Below, piece by piece: positions 9,339 through 17,772 of a stretch of DNA of 64,000 nt; position 1 is the stretch's first letter, and the number at the start of each line of letters is the position of its first letter. The stretch lies in the NCBI GenBank assembly GCA_958296055.1, contig CATQHS010000001.1, forward strand, positions 413,917 through 477,916, in the 5' to 3' direction. Under the pieces are notes generated by a model. The model was given only the letters and a program-made list of their open reading frames with translations, was not told where the DNA came from and did not search any database. The stretch comes from an uncultured Acidimicrobiales bacterium. Lineage in GTDB: Bacteria > Actinomycetota > Acidimicrobiia > Acidimicrobiales > Aldehydirespiratoraceae. The position numbers and the translations under genes were made by a program.

Positions 9339-10802
9339 GTGGCCAGGGGGATGCAGACCGGGACGGAGAACGGCGGGCGATCCGAGACACAGACCGGAAC
9401 GGGCACCGGGGCCGGGGCCGGGACGGAGGCCGGGGGCGGGCGGGTCGACCTGTGCGTCCGGGGCGCCGAGCTGGTGGTGACCATGGACGCCGACCGCCGC
9501 GAGATCCCCGGCGGCTGGGTGGCCGTCACCGACGGGCTCGTCGCCGCGGTGGGGCCCCCGGGCCGGGAGCCCGAAGCCGAGCGGGTGATCGACGCCGGCG
9601 GCTGTTTGGTCACGCCCGGGCTCGTCAACACCCATCACCACATCTACCAGAACCTCACCCGGGCCTTCGCCCCGGCCCTGTCGGGAAACCTCTTCGACTG
9701 GCTGCGCACCCTGTACCCGGTGTGGTCCCGCCTCGACGAGGAGGCGGCCTACGTGTCGGCCTGGGTGGGGCTGAGCGAGCTGGCCCTGGGCGGCTGCACC
9801 ACCACCACCGACCACCTCTACGTTCACCCCCGGGGAGGCGGCGACCTGATCAGCGCCGAGATCGCGGCCGCGGCCGAGCTCGGCTTCCGCTTCCACCCGA
9901 CTCGGGGGTCGATGAGCCTGTCGGTGAAGGACGGGGGCCTGCCCCCCGACTCGGTGGTCCAAGACGACGACGAGATCCTGGCCGACTCCGAAAGACTGGT
10001 GGCCGCCCACCACGACCCGGCGCCGGGGGCCATGGTGCGGGTCGCTTTGGCCCCGTGCTCGCCGTTCTCGGTGACGCCCGAGCTGATGGCCCGCACCGCC
10101 GAACTGGCCGAGCGGCTCGACGTGCGGCTGCACACCCACCTGGCCGAGGACGCCGACGAGGACGCCTACTGCGAGGCCGCGTTCGGGCGCCGGCCCATCG
10201 AGCACTTCGAAAGCGTGGGCTGGGGATCGGACCGGGCCTGGGTGGCCCACTGCGTCTTCCCCAGCCCCGCCGAGATCGCCCGGATGGCGGGCTGGGGGAC
10301 CGGGGTGGCCCACTGCCCCAGCTCCAACCAGCTAATCGGCGCGGGCCTGGCCCCGATCCGGGAGATGCGAGACGCGGGCGTCCCGGTGGGCATCGGCTGC
10401 GACGGCTCGGCCTCCACCGACTGCGCCAGCCTCTGGCTCGAGACCCGGGGGGCGCTGCTGCTGGCCCGGCTGCGGGGCGGGCCCGAGGCCATGAGGGCCA
10501 GGGAGGCCCTGGAGATGGCCACCCTGGGCGGCGCCGCCTGCCTGGGCCGAGACGACATCGGCGCCCTGGAACCGGGCCGGGCCGGCGACTTGGTGGTCTG
10601 GCCCCTGGAGGGGGTGGCCTTCGCCGGGGCCCTGTCCGACCCGGTCGAGGCTCTGCTGCGCTGCGGGCCGACGGCGGCCCGCCACACCGTCGTGGCCGGG
10701 CGGCTGCTGGTCGAAGACGGGGCGCTCGCCTCCGGGGGAACCGCCGAGATGCTGGGCCGCCACCGCCGGATCGCCGCCGACTGGCTGGCGAGCTGCGGCT
10801 AG
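9339..10802 (+). CDS. Amidohydrolase, 8-oxoguanine deaminase / hydroxyatrazine hydrolase type
   Basis: A metal-dependent amidohydrolase of about 487 residues. Visible motifs are GLVNTHHHIYQNLTRA (HxH plus the QNLTRAF signature of 8-oxoguanine deaminases), TTTTDHLYV, a THLAED segment, WVAHCVF and GIGCDGSASTD (Asp ligand). The first 40 residues are low-complexity Gly/Thr. Starts compete: GTG 9339, or ATG 9351 with AGGGGG abutting it. It is transcribed away from the ADA-like gene across a 128-base intergenic region. Its stop codon interlocks with that of the convergent amidohydrolase in a shared CTAG. Likely reaction: hydrolytic deamination of an oxidised or substituted purine. The substrate is an inference. 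Confidence 0.85.
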   Translation: MARGMQTGTENGGRSETQTGTGTGAGAGTEAGGGRVDLCVRGAELVVTMDADRREIPGGWVAVTDGLVAAVGPPGREPEAERVIDAGGCLVTPGLVNTHHHIYQNLTRAFAPALSGNLFDWLRTLYPVWSRLDEEAAYVSAWVGLSELALGGCTTTTDHLYVHPRGGGDLISAEIAAAAELGFRFHPTRGSMSLSVKDGGLPPDSVVQDDDEILADSERLVAAHHDPAPGAMVRVALAPCSPFSVTPELMARTAELAERLDVRLHTHLAEDADEDAYCEAAFGRRPIEHFESVGWGSDRAWVAHCVFPSPAEIARMAGWGTGVAHCPSSNQLIGAGLAPIREMRDAGVPVGIGCDGSASTDCASLWLETRGALLLARLRGGPEAMRAREALEMATLGGAACLGRDDIGALEPGRAGDLVVWPLEGVAFAGALSDPVEALLRCGPTAARHTVVAGRLLVEDGALASGGTAEMLGRHRRIAADWLASCG

Positions 10803-12148
10803 ATCGGGGCTAGGGCGGCCCGCCGCTCGAACAGCTCCTCGGCCGCGGCCTGGGCCCGGGCCGCGACGGCGGAGACGTCCACCGAGACCACCCGGCCGGC
10901 CGCCACCAGCCGCCGGCCCCGCACCCACACGTCGCTGACGTCGCGGGCCGAGGCGGTGAACACCAGATGGGCGGGGGCGTTGAAGTCGCGCCCGTGCAGC
11001 ACCGGCACGAAGTGGAGGCCGGACAGGTCCACCGTCACCACGTCGGCGTCCTTGCCCGCGGTGAGCGTCCCGGTCGCGTCCCCCAGTCCCAGCGCGGCGG
11101 CCCCGGACCGGGTGGCCATGTCCAGCACGTCCCAGGGGTCCCCGACGACGGGGTCCAGGGCGGCCACCTTGGCCAGCAGCGACGCGAACTTCATCTCCTC
11201 GAGCATGTCGAGGTTGTTGTTCTCCTTCTCGCCGTCGGTGCCCAGCCCCACCGTCACCCCCTGGCTGCGGTAATAGCCGATCCGGGCCGGGCCCGAGGCC
11301 AGCTTCATGTTCGAGCACGGGCAGTGGACCAGCGCCGTGCCGGTTTCGGCCATCAGGCTCACCTCGCGGTCGTCGAGCCAGACGCCGTGGGCCACCACGG
11401 TGCGCTCGCCGAGCACGCCCCGGTTGTAGAACTCCTCGACGGGCCGGCGCCCGAACTGGCGCAGGCACTCCTGCACCTCCCAGATCGACTCGGAGGAATG
11501 AGTGTGCAGCCCGGTGTCGAACTCGGCGGCCAGTTCGGCCGCGGCCCGGCACATCTCGGGCGAGCAGTAGAACATGTGCTCCAGCCCGACCCAGATCCGC
11601 ACCCGCCCGTCGGCCGCGCCGTGATGGGACTCCAGCAGGCGCCGGTTGGTCTCCAGGGTCTCGAACCAGTCGTAGCGATCGGCGGTGTAGGGGGCCAGGG
11701 TGGCCCGGATGCCGATCTCCTCCGCGGCCCGGGCCGAGCCCTCCATGAACCGCCACATGTCCAGCACCGAGGTGGTCCCGCCCCTCAGGCCCTCGGCGTA
11801 GGCCATGTAGGAGGCGGCCTCGGCGATCTCGGGGGTGAGGGCCCGGTGGGCCGGGTCGACGTGGTTCTGCAGCCACTCCCACAGCGCCATCGACTCGGCC
11901 GTGCCCCGCAGCAGGCCGGAGTGGAGGTGGCCGTTGTGCAGGCCGGGGATCACCGCGCATCCGGCGGCGTCGATCACCTCGGCGGCCGCCGCGGCCGGAT
12001 GGGCGTCCACCTCGACCACTGCGCCGACCGCGGCGATGGTCTCGCCGGTCATCAGCACCGACCCGGGGTCGTGGGCGACCCGGTCGCCTTCCATGGGCAG
12101 CACGATCCCGCCTCGGATCAAGGTGGGCCGCTCGGTCACGGCGGCCAC
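10799..12148 (-). CDS. Amidohydrolase, SAH/methylthioadenosine deaminase (ATZ/TRZ) type
   Basis: A 449-residue amidohydrolase. Motifs are VIPGLHNGHLHSGLLRG (HxH), GLHTHSSES, VVAHGVWLDD, VHCPCSNMKLASG and GLGTDGEKENNN (Asp ligand), as in S-adenosylhomocysteine / 5-methylthioadenosine deaminases and triazine hydrolases. It should remove an amino group from an adenine-like ring. The GTG at 12148 is taken because it includes the N-terminal beta strand TLIRGGIVLPMEG. It diverges by only 56 bases from the NdmC-like gene and converges with the 8-oxoguanine deaminase-like gene. Context supports a role in the purine-derivative pathway. Confidence 0.85.
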   Translation of the reverse strand: MAAVTERPTLIRGGIVLPMEGDRVAHDPGSVLMTGETIAAVGAVVEVDAHPAAAAAEVIDAAGCAVIPGLHNGHLHSGLLRGTAESMALWEWLQNHVDPAHRALTPEIAEAASYMAYAEGLRGGTTSVLDMWRFMEGSARAAEEIGIRATLAPYTADRYDWFETLETNRRLLESHHGAADGRVRIWVGLEHMFYCSPEMCRAAAELAAEFDTGLHTHSSESIWEVQECLRQFGRRPVEEFYNRGVLGERTVVAHGVWLDDREVSLMAETGTALVHCPCSNMKLASGPARIGYYRSQGVTVGLGTDGEKENNNLDMLEEMKFASLLAKVAALDPVVGDPWDVLDMATRSGAAALGLGDATGTLTAGKDADVVTVDLSGLHFVPVLHGRDFNAPAHLVFTASARDVSDVWVRGRRLVAAGRVVSVDVSAVAARAQAAAEELFERRAALAPI

Positions 12149-12204
12149 GTTAGGTCTTCGCCGAATCTTCGCAAAGACCGGCGCCCGCGGTAATCTCCCC
12201 CGCG

Positions 12205-13065
12205 GTGAGCGTTTCGGGCGTTTGCGCCGACCCGGTGGTGCGAGATCAGTGGTACGCGCTGGCCGCGGTCGACGAGATCGGCGCCGATGTGAGCACCCGG
12301 CTGCTGGGCCTGCCCATCGGCTACGGCCTCGGCCCCGGCGGGGCGGCCCGGGCCTGGCGGGCCGATGACGGGGCGCCGATCCCGGCCCGGGTGTCCTACG
12401 GCTACCTGTGGGCCAGCGTCGGCGAACCGCCGGCCGAGGTGTTCGACGTGCCCGAGACCCGCGAGCCCGACCGGCGGATCTTCAACGCCGGCACCCTGGG
12501 GCTGGCGGTGTCGGCCCCCCGGGCGGTGGAGAACTTCCTCGACATCGCCCACTTCCCCTACGTTCACCGGGGGCTGCTGGGCGACGAGCCCCACACCGAG
12601 GTGGCCGACTACGACGTGGTCGACCGCGACGGCGAGATCTGGGCTCTGGGCTGCCGGTTCCACCAGCCCCGGGCCGCGGCCGCCTCCACCGAGGAAGTGG
12701 TGGCCCAGTACCAGTACCGGGTGCCCCACCCCTACTGCGCCATGCTCTACAAGAGCGCCCCCGGCCACCCCGACCGGCTCGACGCCATGGGCATCTTCAC
12801 CCACCCCCTCGACGACGAGCGGATCCGGGCCCACCTGTTCCTGTGCCTGCTCGACGACGTGAACACCGACGCGACCATCCGCCGGTTCCAGCAGACGATC
12901 CTGGCCCAGGACATGCCCATCCTGGAGAACCAGCACCCCAAGCGGCTGCCGCTGGACCCCCGGGCCGAGACGCCGGTGCGCTGCGACAAGACGGCCATCG
13001 CCTACCGGCGCTGGCTGAGCAGCCTGGGGGTCACCTACGGGGTGATCCCGGCCGGGGCGGGCTGA
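12205..13065 (+). CDS. Rieske-less non-heme iron oxygenase, NdmC-like
   Basis: A 286-residue oxygenase chain with only the catalytic half of a Rieske oxygenase. The mononuclear iron motif NFLDIAHFPYVH lies near residues 110-121, and the C-terminal AQDMPILENQHPKRLP segment with an Asp ligand is present. The CxH...CxxH Rieske motif expected near residues 60-90 is absent; that stretch is short and holds no Cys/His pair. In Pseudomonas putida CBB5 the N7-demethylase NdmC is known to have exactly this defect and to borrow the extra Rieske domain of the reductase NdmD. Here the next gene, two bases downstream, is a Rieske-reductase fusion. GTG start. The likely role is demethylation of an N-methylpurine; specificity is inferred. 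Confidence 0.88.
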   Translation: MSVSGVCADPVVRDQWYALAAVDEIGADVSTRLLGLPIGYGLGPGGAARAWRADDGAPIPARVSYGYLWASVGEPPAEVFDVPETREPDRRIFNAGTLGLAVSAPRAVENFLDIAHFPYVHRGLLGDEPHTEVADYDVVDRDGEIWALGCRFHQPRAAAASTEEVVAQYQYRVPHPYCAMLYKSAPGHPDRLDAMGIFTHPLDDERIRAHLFLCLLDDVNTDATIRRFQQTILAQDMPILENQHPKRLPLDPRAETPVRCDKTAIAYRRWLSSLGVTYGVIPAGAG

Positions 13066-13067
13066 AG

Positions 13068-14840
13068 GTGGCCGAGACCGTGAGCCCGGGGGACGGCGGG
13101 CCGGGCCCGGCCTCTGATCCCCGCCACCGGTGGCACCCGATCGCCGCCGTCGACGACCTGGTGTTCCGCCACGTGTACCACGGGAAGCTGCTGGGGCGGG
13201 AGCTGGCCGTGTGGCGGGCCGACGACGGCTTCGTCAACGTCTGGGAGAACCGCTGCCTGCACCGGGGGGTGAGGCTGTCCATCGGGGCGAGCGACGGCCG
13301 GGAGCTGGTCTGCGCCTACCACGGCTGGCGCTACGCCAACCGGACCGCGGGCTGCACCTACATCCCGGCCCACCCGGCCGACGCCCCGGCCCGCACCATC
13401 TGCAACCGCACTTTCGTTGCCGTGGAGCGCTACGGGCTGGTCTGGTCGGCCGAGGACCCCGAAGGCGAGGCCCCTCCGGAGGCGGCCGAGCTGGCCGGGG
13501 CCGAGACGCTGGTGCTGCGCAACCTGCCGGTCAACGCCGGGGCTGGCCTGGTGATCGACGGGCTGGCCGGCTACGACCCCGAGTCGTTGGCCGCAGTGGC
13601 CCGCCGCACCGGCGACGCCGCGGCTCTACAACTCGGCGACGGGACGGCGATCGTGTTCTTCGTGCAGCCGGTGGACTCGGACCGCTCGGTGATCCGCCCG
13701 GTCATGACCCCGGCCCCGCCCGCCGCCGACCGCATCGGGGTCCTGCGCCGCCACAGCGCCGCGCTGGAGGCGCTGCGCAAGAACCTGGAGGAGGAGGCCG
13801 CCCGCCGCCCCCCGGCCGAGCCCATGACCCCGGCGCTGGAGCAGGTGCCGATCCACTTGGCCGAGCTGCCCGAGCCGTCGCCCCGGGGCCGCCAGGCCCC
13901 GCTGCGGGTCCGGGTGGCCCGCAAGTGGGACACCGCCGCCGACGTGGCCGCCTTCGAGCTGGAGTCCATCGCCGGGCAGCTCCCCACCTTCCAGCCCGGC
14001 GCTCACATCGACGTCCACCTCGCCAACGGTCTGGTCCGCCAGTACTCGCTCACCAACGGGCCGGGCCAGCTCGACCGCTACCGCATCGGGGTCAAGCTCG
14101 AGCCCGAGTCCCGGGGCGGGTCGGCGGCCATGCACCACACGGTGCGCGAGGGCGACGTCCTGGCCGTGTCCGAGCCCCGCAACAACTTCCCGCTGCGGCG
14201 CAACGCGGAGCGGACCGTCCTCATCGCCGGGGGCATCGGGATCACCCCGCTGCTGGCCATGGCCCAGGCCCTGCACCACTCCAACCTGGGCTTCGAGCTC
14301 CACTGCTTCGCCCGCAGCCCCGACCATCTGGCCTTCGGCGAGACGCTAGACCGGCTGGGGGACTCGGTCACCGCCCACCTGGGCCTGTCCCCGGCCGACA
14401 CCGCCGCCGCCATCGCCCGGGCCCTGGAGGGCCGCTCGCCCTCGGACCGGGTGTACGGGTGCGGCCCCGCCCCCATGCTGGCCGCGGTCCGGGAACTGGC
14501 CGAGGCTGCGGGCTGGCCCGCCGAGACCGTCCACTTCGAGTACTTCGCCAACCCGACCGAGATCGACGACAGCTCCAGCTTCGAGGTCGCCCTGGCCCGC
14601 TCGGCCCTGACGCTGGCGGTGCCGGCCGGGCGGACCGTGCTGGAGGTTTTGCGGGACAACGGGGTGGATGTGGCCTCGTCCTGCGAGGTGGGGGCCTGCG
14701 GGACCTGCTCGGTGGGGGTCATCGAGGGCGAGCCCGACCACCAGGACGTGTACCTCACCTCGGCCGAGAGAGCCGAGGGGGCCCGGATGATGGCGTGCGT
14801 CTCCCGGTCCCTCGGCCCCCGGCTGATCCTCGACCTGTAA
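13068..14840 (+). CDS. Rieske domain-reductase fusion, NdmD-like
   Basis: A protein of 590 residues from the GTG at 13068, two bases after the preceding stop. Domain order: Rieske [2Fe-2S] with CLHRGV and CAYHGW (about residues 63-86); a linker of about 200 residues with no iron-site His pair but with text such as FFVQPVDSDRS recalling the end of an oxygenase domain; a flavin domain (RQYSLTNGP, about 324); an NAD-binding domain (GGIGITPLLAMA, about 387); and a plant-type ferredoxin domain (CEVGACGTCS, about 539, and a later MACVSRS). NdmD of the caffeine pathway has this same Rieske-FNR-ferredoxin order. It should pass electrons from NAD(P)H to the Rieske-less oxygenase and perhaps to the full Rieske oxygenase at 967-2010. 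Confidence 0.9.
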   Translation: MAETVSPGDGGPGPASDPRHRWHPIAAVDDLVFRHVYHGKLLGRELAVWRADDGFVNVWENRCLHRGVRLSIGASDGRELVCAYHGWRYANRTAGCTYIPAHPADAPARTICNRTFVAVERYGLVWSAEDPEGEAPPEAAELAGAETLVLRNLPVNAGAGLVIDGLAGYDPESLAAVARRTGDAAALQLGDGTAIVFFVQPVDSDRSVIRPVMTPAPPAADRIGVLRRHSAALEALRKNLEEEAARRPPAEPMTPALEQVPIHLAELPEPSPRGRQAPLRVRVARKWDTAADVAAFELESIAGQLPTFQPGAHIDVHLANGLVRQYSLTNGPGQLDRYRIGVKLEPESRGGSAAMHHTVREGDVLAVSEPRNNFPLRRNAERTVLIAGGIGITPLLAMAQALHHSNLGFELHCFARSPDHLAFGETLDRLGDSVTAHLGLSPADTAAAIARALEGRSPSDRVYGCGPAPMLAAVRELAEAAGWPAETVHFEYFANPTEIDDSSSFEVALARSALTLAVPAGRTVLEVLRDNGVDVASSCEVGACGTCSVGVIEGEPDHQDVYLTSAERAEGARMMACVSRSLGPRLILDL

Positions 14841-14885
14841 CGCGGCCGTGACCGACGAGCAGACACGAGATCCGGGGCCGAAGCG

Positions 14886-15533
14886 GTGATCACCCTCTAC
14901 GACTACGAGCTGTCGGTGAACTGCTACAAGCAGCGGCTGATGATGGCCATCCTGGGGGTGGAGTACACGTCGGTGCCGGTCGACTTCTACCCGGGCTGGG
15001 AGCACAAGTCGGCCGAGTTCGCCAAGATCAACCCGCTGGGGCACATCCCGGTGATCGACGACGACGGCTTCATGCTGCGCGACGCCCACGCCATCCTCGT
15101 CTACCTGGCCTCCCGCTACGACCCGAGCCGGCTGTGGTACCCGGTGGACGACCCCTGTCGGCTCGGGGAGACGGCCCAGTGGATGCTCTTCGCCGAGGGC
15201 ACCACCAACACGGCCTCGTCGGCCCGGCTGCACGACAACCTGGGCTATGACTTCGACATCGACGCGGTGCGGGCCGGCGCCCACAAGCTGTTCCGGGTGA
15301 TGGACGAGCACCTGTGGTTCCGCGAGCGCGAGGGCCTCGACTGGGTGGTGTCGGGGGCGCACCCGACCATCGCCGACATCGCCTTGTTCCCCGACGTGGC
15401 CCTGTCCGAGGAGGGCGGGATCTCCCGGCTGGACTATCCGGCCCTGCGGCGCTGGACCGACCGGGTGCGGCGCATTCCCGGCTTCGTCACCATGCCCGGC
15501 GTGATCGCCCTCGGAGAGTCCCCCTGGGACTGA
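14886..15533 (+). CDS. Glutathione S-transferase-like protein, NdmE-like
   Basis: A 215-residue GST-fold protein. The N-terminal thioredoxin-like half begins MITLYDYELSVNCYKQRLM with the cis-Pro segment GHIPVIDDD and the DAHAILVYLA helix. The all-helical half contains the N-capping-like HPTIADIALFPD. Actinobacteria generally lack glutathione, so a structural role is plausible. In Pseudomonas, the GST-like NdmE is needed to hold the NdmC-NdmD N7-demethylase complex together. The position directly after NdmC-like and NdmD-like genes, 45 bases downstream on the same strand, fits that role. The start is GTG at 14886. A catalytic GST cannot be excluded. Confidence 0.87.
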   Translation: MITLYDYELSVNCYKQRLMMAILGVEYTSVPVDFYPGWEHKSAEFAKINPLGHIPVIDDDGFMLRDAHAILVYLASRYDPSRLWYPVDDPCRLGETAQWMLFAEGTTNTASSARLHDNLGYDFDIDAVRAGAHKLFRVMDEHLWFREREGLDWVVSGAHPTIADIALFPDVALSEEGGISRLDYPALRRWTDRVRRIPGFVTMPGVIALGESPWD

Positions 15534-15563
15534 GAGCCGAAGGCCCCGGTGGGACTGATAACC

Positions 15564-15593
15564 GAGCCTCCCCGGGACTGGCCCGGGAGGCTC
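15564..15593. terminator. Bidirectional hairpin between convergent genes
   Basis: The arm GAGCCTCCCCGGG (15564-15576) pairs with CCCGGGAGGCTC (15582-15593) around a 5-base loop, with one bulged C. It lies between the convergent NdmE-like and XdhC genes and reaches the XdhC stop codon. There is no T-tract on either side, which is usual for hairpin terminators in GC-rich actinobacteria. Confidence 0.6.
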
Positions 15594-16566
15594 AGCCGGG
15601 CTCGGGGGCCAGGTAGCCGGAGGGGTCGGCGGTGAAGGCCCGCAGGCAGCCCGCGGCGCAGAACCAGTAGTCGGCGCCGTCGTGGACGGCGTGGTACTTG
15701 GCGTCGTCGACCAGCACGGTCATGGAGCACACCGGGTCGACGGCCTCCACCCTTCCGGCCGCGGCTCCAGCGGCGGCGGCCAGCTCGCCCGCGGCCCGGC
15801 GGGCCACCAGGTCGGCCATCACCGCCACCGCGATCTCGGCGTTGGGCACCCGGCCCAGGTCCAGGCCGGCCGGGGCGTTGACCCGGGCCAGGTCCTCAGG
15901 CCCGAAGCCTTGGCTGCGGAGGCTGTCGAGCACCGCCGCGGCCCGCCGGGGCGAGGCCACCAAGCCGACGTAGCCGGCGTCGGTGGCCAGCGCCTCGACT
16001 AGGGCCAGGTCGTCGTAGTGGCCCTGGGTGGCCACCACCACCGCGGTGGCGGAGTCCGCCCCCAGCCCGGTGAGGTCGAGCTTGGTGCGCACCAGCTCGG
16101 GCCGGGCGTGCTCGGCCGGGTCGCCGCCGTCGTCGACGACCACGGGGCGCCACCCGATGGCGGCCGCGGTGGAGGCCATGGCGTCCACCGCCGGCGAGCG
16201 GCCGACGGCGATCAACTGGGGTTGGGGCCGGTGCGGCTCCAGGTAGATCTCCATGGCGCCCTCCGATTCGCAGGCCATGGCTATGGGCCGCACCCCCTCA
16301 TGGGACCGGTCGTCGAGCTCGTCGGGCTGGCCCAGAAACAGCAGAGCGGGCTCACCAGTCTCGAGGCACTCCAGCCCGTGGCGCACCACCGAGGGCTCGG
16401 CGCAGGCCCCGCCCAGCCAGCCCCTCACCGTGCCGTCGGCCAGGATCACCGCCTTGGCGCCCTGTCGGCCCGACGACGGGGCCCGCCGCCACACCACCGA
16501 GGCCAGCACGAAAGGCTGGCGGGCCTCGAAAAGCTCGACGGCTTGGGCCAGCACCCCGGCATCCAC
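15592..16566 (-). CDS. XdhC/CoxF-family molybdenum-cofactor chaperone with C-terminal YHS domain
   Basis: A 324-residue protein. The first 250 residues are XdhC-like: VVWRRAPSSGRQGAKAV, GWLGGACAEPSV, the Rossmann part beginning QLIAVGRSPAVD, and GLVASPRRAAAV. Such proteins load or sulfurate the molybdenum cofactor of xanthine or CO dehydrogenases. The last 50 residues are a YHS/TRASH-type domain, VDPVCSMTV...KYHAVHDGADYWFC...C, with Cys residues suited to metal binding. The fusion is unusual. The obvious client is the coxMSL enzyme encoded 2-6 kb away on the same strand, or an unseen xanthine dehydrogenase. GTG start at 16566. Confidence 0.85.
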   Translation of the reverse strand: MDAGVLAQAVELFEARQPFVLASVVWRRAPSSGRQGAKAVILADGTVRGWLGGACAEPSVVRHGLECLETGEPALLFLGQPDELDDRSHEGVRPIAMACESEGAMEIYLEPHRPQPQLIAVGRSPAVDAMASTAAAIGWRPVVVDDGGDPAEHARPELVRTKLDLTGLGADSATAVVVATQGHYDDLALVEALATDAGYVGLVASPRRAAAVLDSLRSQGFGPEDLARVNAPAGLDLGRVPNAEIAVAVMADLVARRAAGELAAAAGAAAGRVEAVDPVCSMTVLVDDAKYHAVHDGADYWFCAAGCLRAFTADPSGYLAPEPG

Positions 16567-16696
16567 GGGTGAAGCCTACGCAGCCCCGCCGACCGGGAGG
16601 CACCGAGGCCAGACCAATCGGCGAAGCGGCCCGCGCCGGGCCGCCGGGGCGGCTCAGGCATTCCTCGACGGCCTCGACGACCGACGGGACGAGGCC

Positions 16697-17035
16697 GTGG
16701 CCGCCCGCACGGCGGCGTCTGATGCGGCCGACGGCCCCGCGTTCAGCGCGGCGCACAGCTACCTGATGGGGCTGAAGCGGTTCGCCGGGGGCCGGGGAGC
16801 GGGCGACCATCGGGTCGAGCGCATTGAAGCCGAGTGGGAGGCCGAGGCCGTGCTGGGACTGCGCGACTCCCTCTGGTGCTGGCACGGCATCAGGCCCGAC
16901 GCCTGCGGGGGCCAGACCGCCCTGGACGCCCGATTGGAGCGGATGTTCGACCTGACCCGGCCCGGTCATGCCCAAGCAGTCATCGACGCCGCCGCGGGCT
17001 ACGCCGAATGCTACGCATCGGCGCCGACGCCGTGA
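16697..17035 (+). CDS. Uncharacterised small protein
   Basis: An open frame of about 112 residues from a GTG at 16697, with protein-like composition (RVERIEAEWEAEAVLGLRDSLWCWHG; ARLERMFDLTRPGHAQAVIDAA). The coding look extends upstream to about 16640 without any start codon, so the 5' end may be lost or the start unusual. It overlaps the next small frame by GTGA, which supports it being real. No family is recognised. It could be the remains of a longer gene. Confidence 0.4.
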   Translation: MAARTAASDAADGPAFSAAHSYLMGLKRFAGGRGAGDHRVERIEAEWEAEAVLGLRDSLWCWHGIRPDACGGQTALDARLERMFDLTRPGHAQAVIDAAAGYAECYASAPTP

Positions 17036-17187
17036 CCTTCCGGGAGTTCGCCGAGCACGTCATGGGCGTGGTGGTGCGGGGGTGGGCCGACGCCGGCCAC
17101 CACGTGCTGACCTACGCGCCCGGCGAGTGGCCTGCGGGTCGATGCACGGGGTCTCTGTTTGCATCTTCAACCCGTCGGCGGGCATAG
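17032..17187 (+). CDS. Uncharacterised small frame, possibly frameshifted
   Basis: A 51-residue frame starting at a GTG that overlaps the stop of the preceding small gene (GTGA). The text MTFREFAEHVMGVVVRGWAD up to APGEWPAG looks like real protein, after which this frame turns Arg/Ser-rich. A neighbouring frame instead continues as GSMHGVSVCIFNPSAGIALL and stops at about 17210. A frameshift near 17130 would join the two into a protein of about 59 residues. Function unknown. Confidence 0.35.
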   Translation: MTFREFAEHVMGVVVRGWADAGHHVLTYAPGEWPAGRCTGSLFASSTRRRA

Positions 17188-17283
17188 CACTGCTACCGGT
17201 AGCCGGGTAGGCCGTCCGGTCCGGGCAGTCCTCCCCGCCGTGCACGTCGGCCCCGCTGGACCGGGGGGCCGGTAGCGGCCCGG

Positions 17284-17772
17284 CTAGTCCGGGAGTGTCA
17301 ACCGGCAATCGTCGTAAGTCAGCGAGACGCTGGAACCGTTGGGGGCCGCCGCCCATCCGATGCCGAGGCGGTCCCGCTGCTTGCACCCGACGACTCTGAC
17401 AATCTCCGGGGCGTAGCCCGCCACCCGGACCTCGTAATCGGAGACGCAGCCCATCCCGCCGTCGATCACCACCCGGGCGGGGCCGAGGGTCATCGACTCG
17501 AGCACCGCCCCGGCCGACTCCACCGCGGCCTTGTAGTCCGGCTCGACCACGCTCTCCCAGTCCCCGGGGTGACATGCCGTCGTCCACCTCAGCATCTGAG
17601 AGAGGGGCCCCACCAGCTCCTGTACCGACTCCATCGTCCGGGCGAGCTGGACAACCCGCCAATGGTCGGCACCCGCCACGGGCTGAGCCGACGCCGCCGG
17701 GGCCAAGGCGAGCACCATCACCAGGGCCAGCACCGCGGCCGACAACCGGCGGGGGGTTCCGGCGGCGGTCAC
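17284..17772 (-). CDS. Secreted protein of unknown function
   Basis: A 162-residue protein from the GTG at 17772. The N-terminus is a classic Sec signal: PRR, a hydrophobic core (AVLALVMVLALAPA) and an ASA cleavage site before QP. The mature part has four or five Cys residues, probably disulfide-bonded outside the membrane, in a beta-rich sequence (GMGCVSDYEVRVAGYAPEIVRVVGC). The start overlaps the stop of the upstream gene (GTGA), so it is the third gene of a small coupled operon. No family recognised. Confidence 0.65.
   Translation of the reverse strand: MTAAGTPRRLSAAVLALVMVLALAPAASAQPVAGADHWRVVQLARTMESVQELVGPLSQMLRWTTACHPGDWESVVEPDYKAAVESAGAVLESMTLGPARVVIDGGMGCVSDYEVRVAGYAPEIVRVVGCKQRDRLGIGWAAAPNGSSVSLTYDDCRLTLPD

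Noticed and set aside
12408..13067. 5' extension of the Rieske-reductase frame to an 810-residue protein
   Set aside because: The extension is an out-of-frame reading of the NdmC-like gene with Arg/Pro-rich text. The GTG at 13068 follows that gene's stop and precedes recognisable domains.
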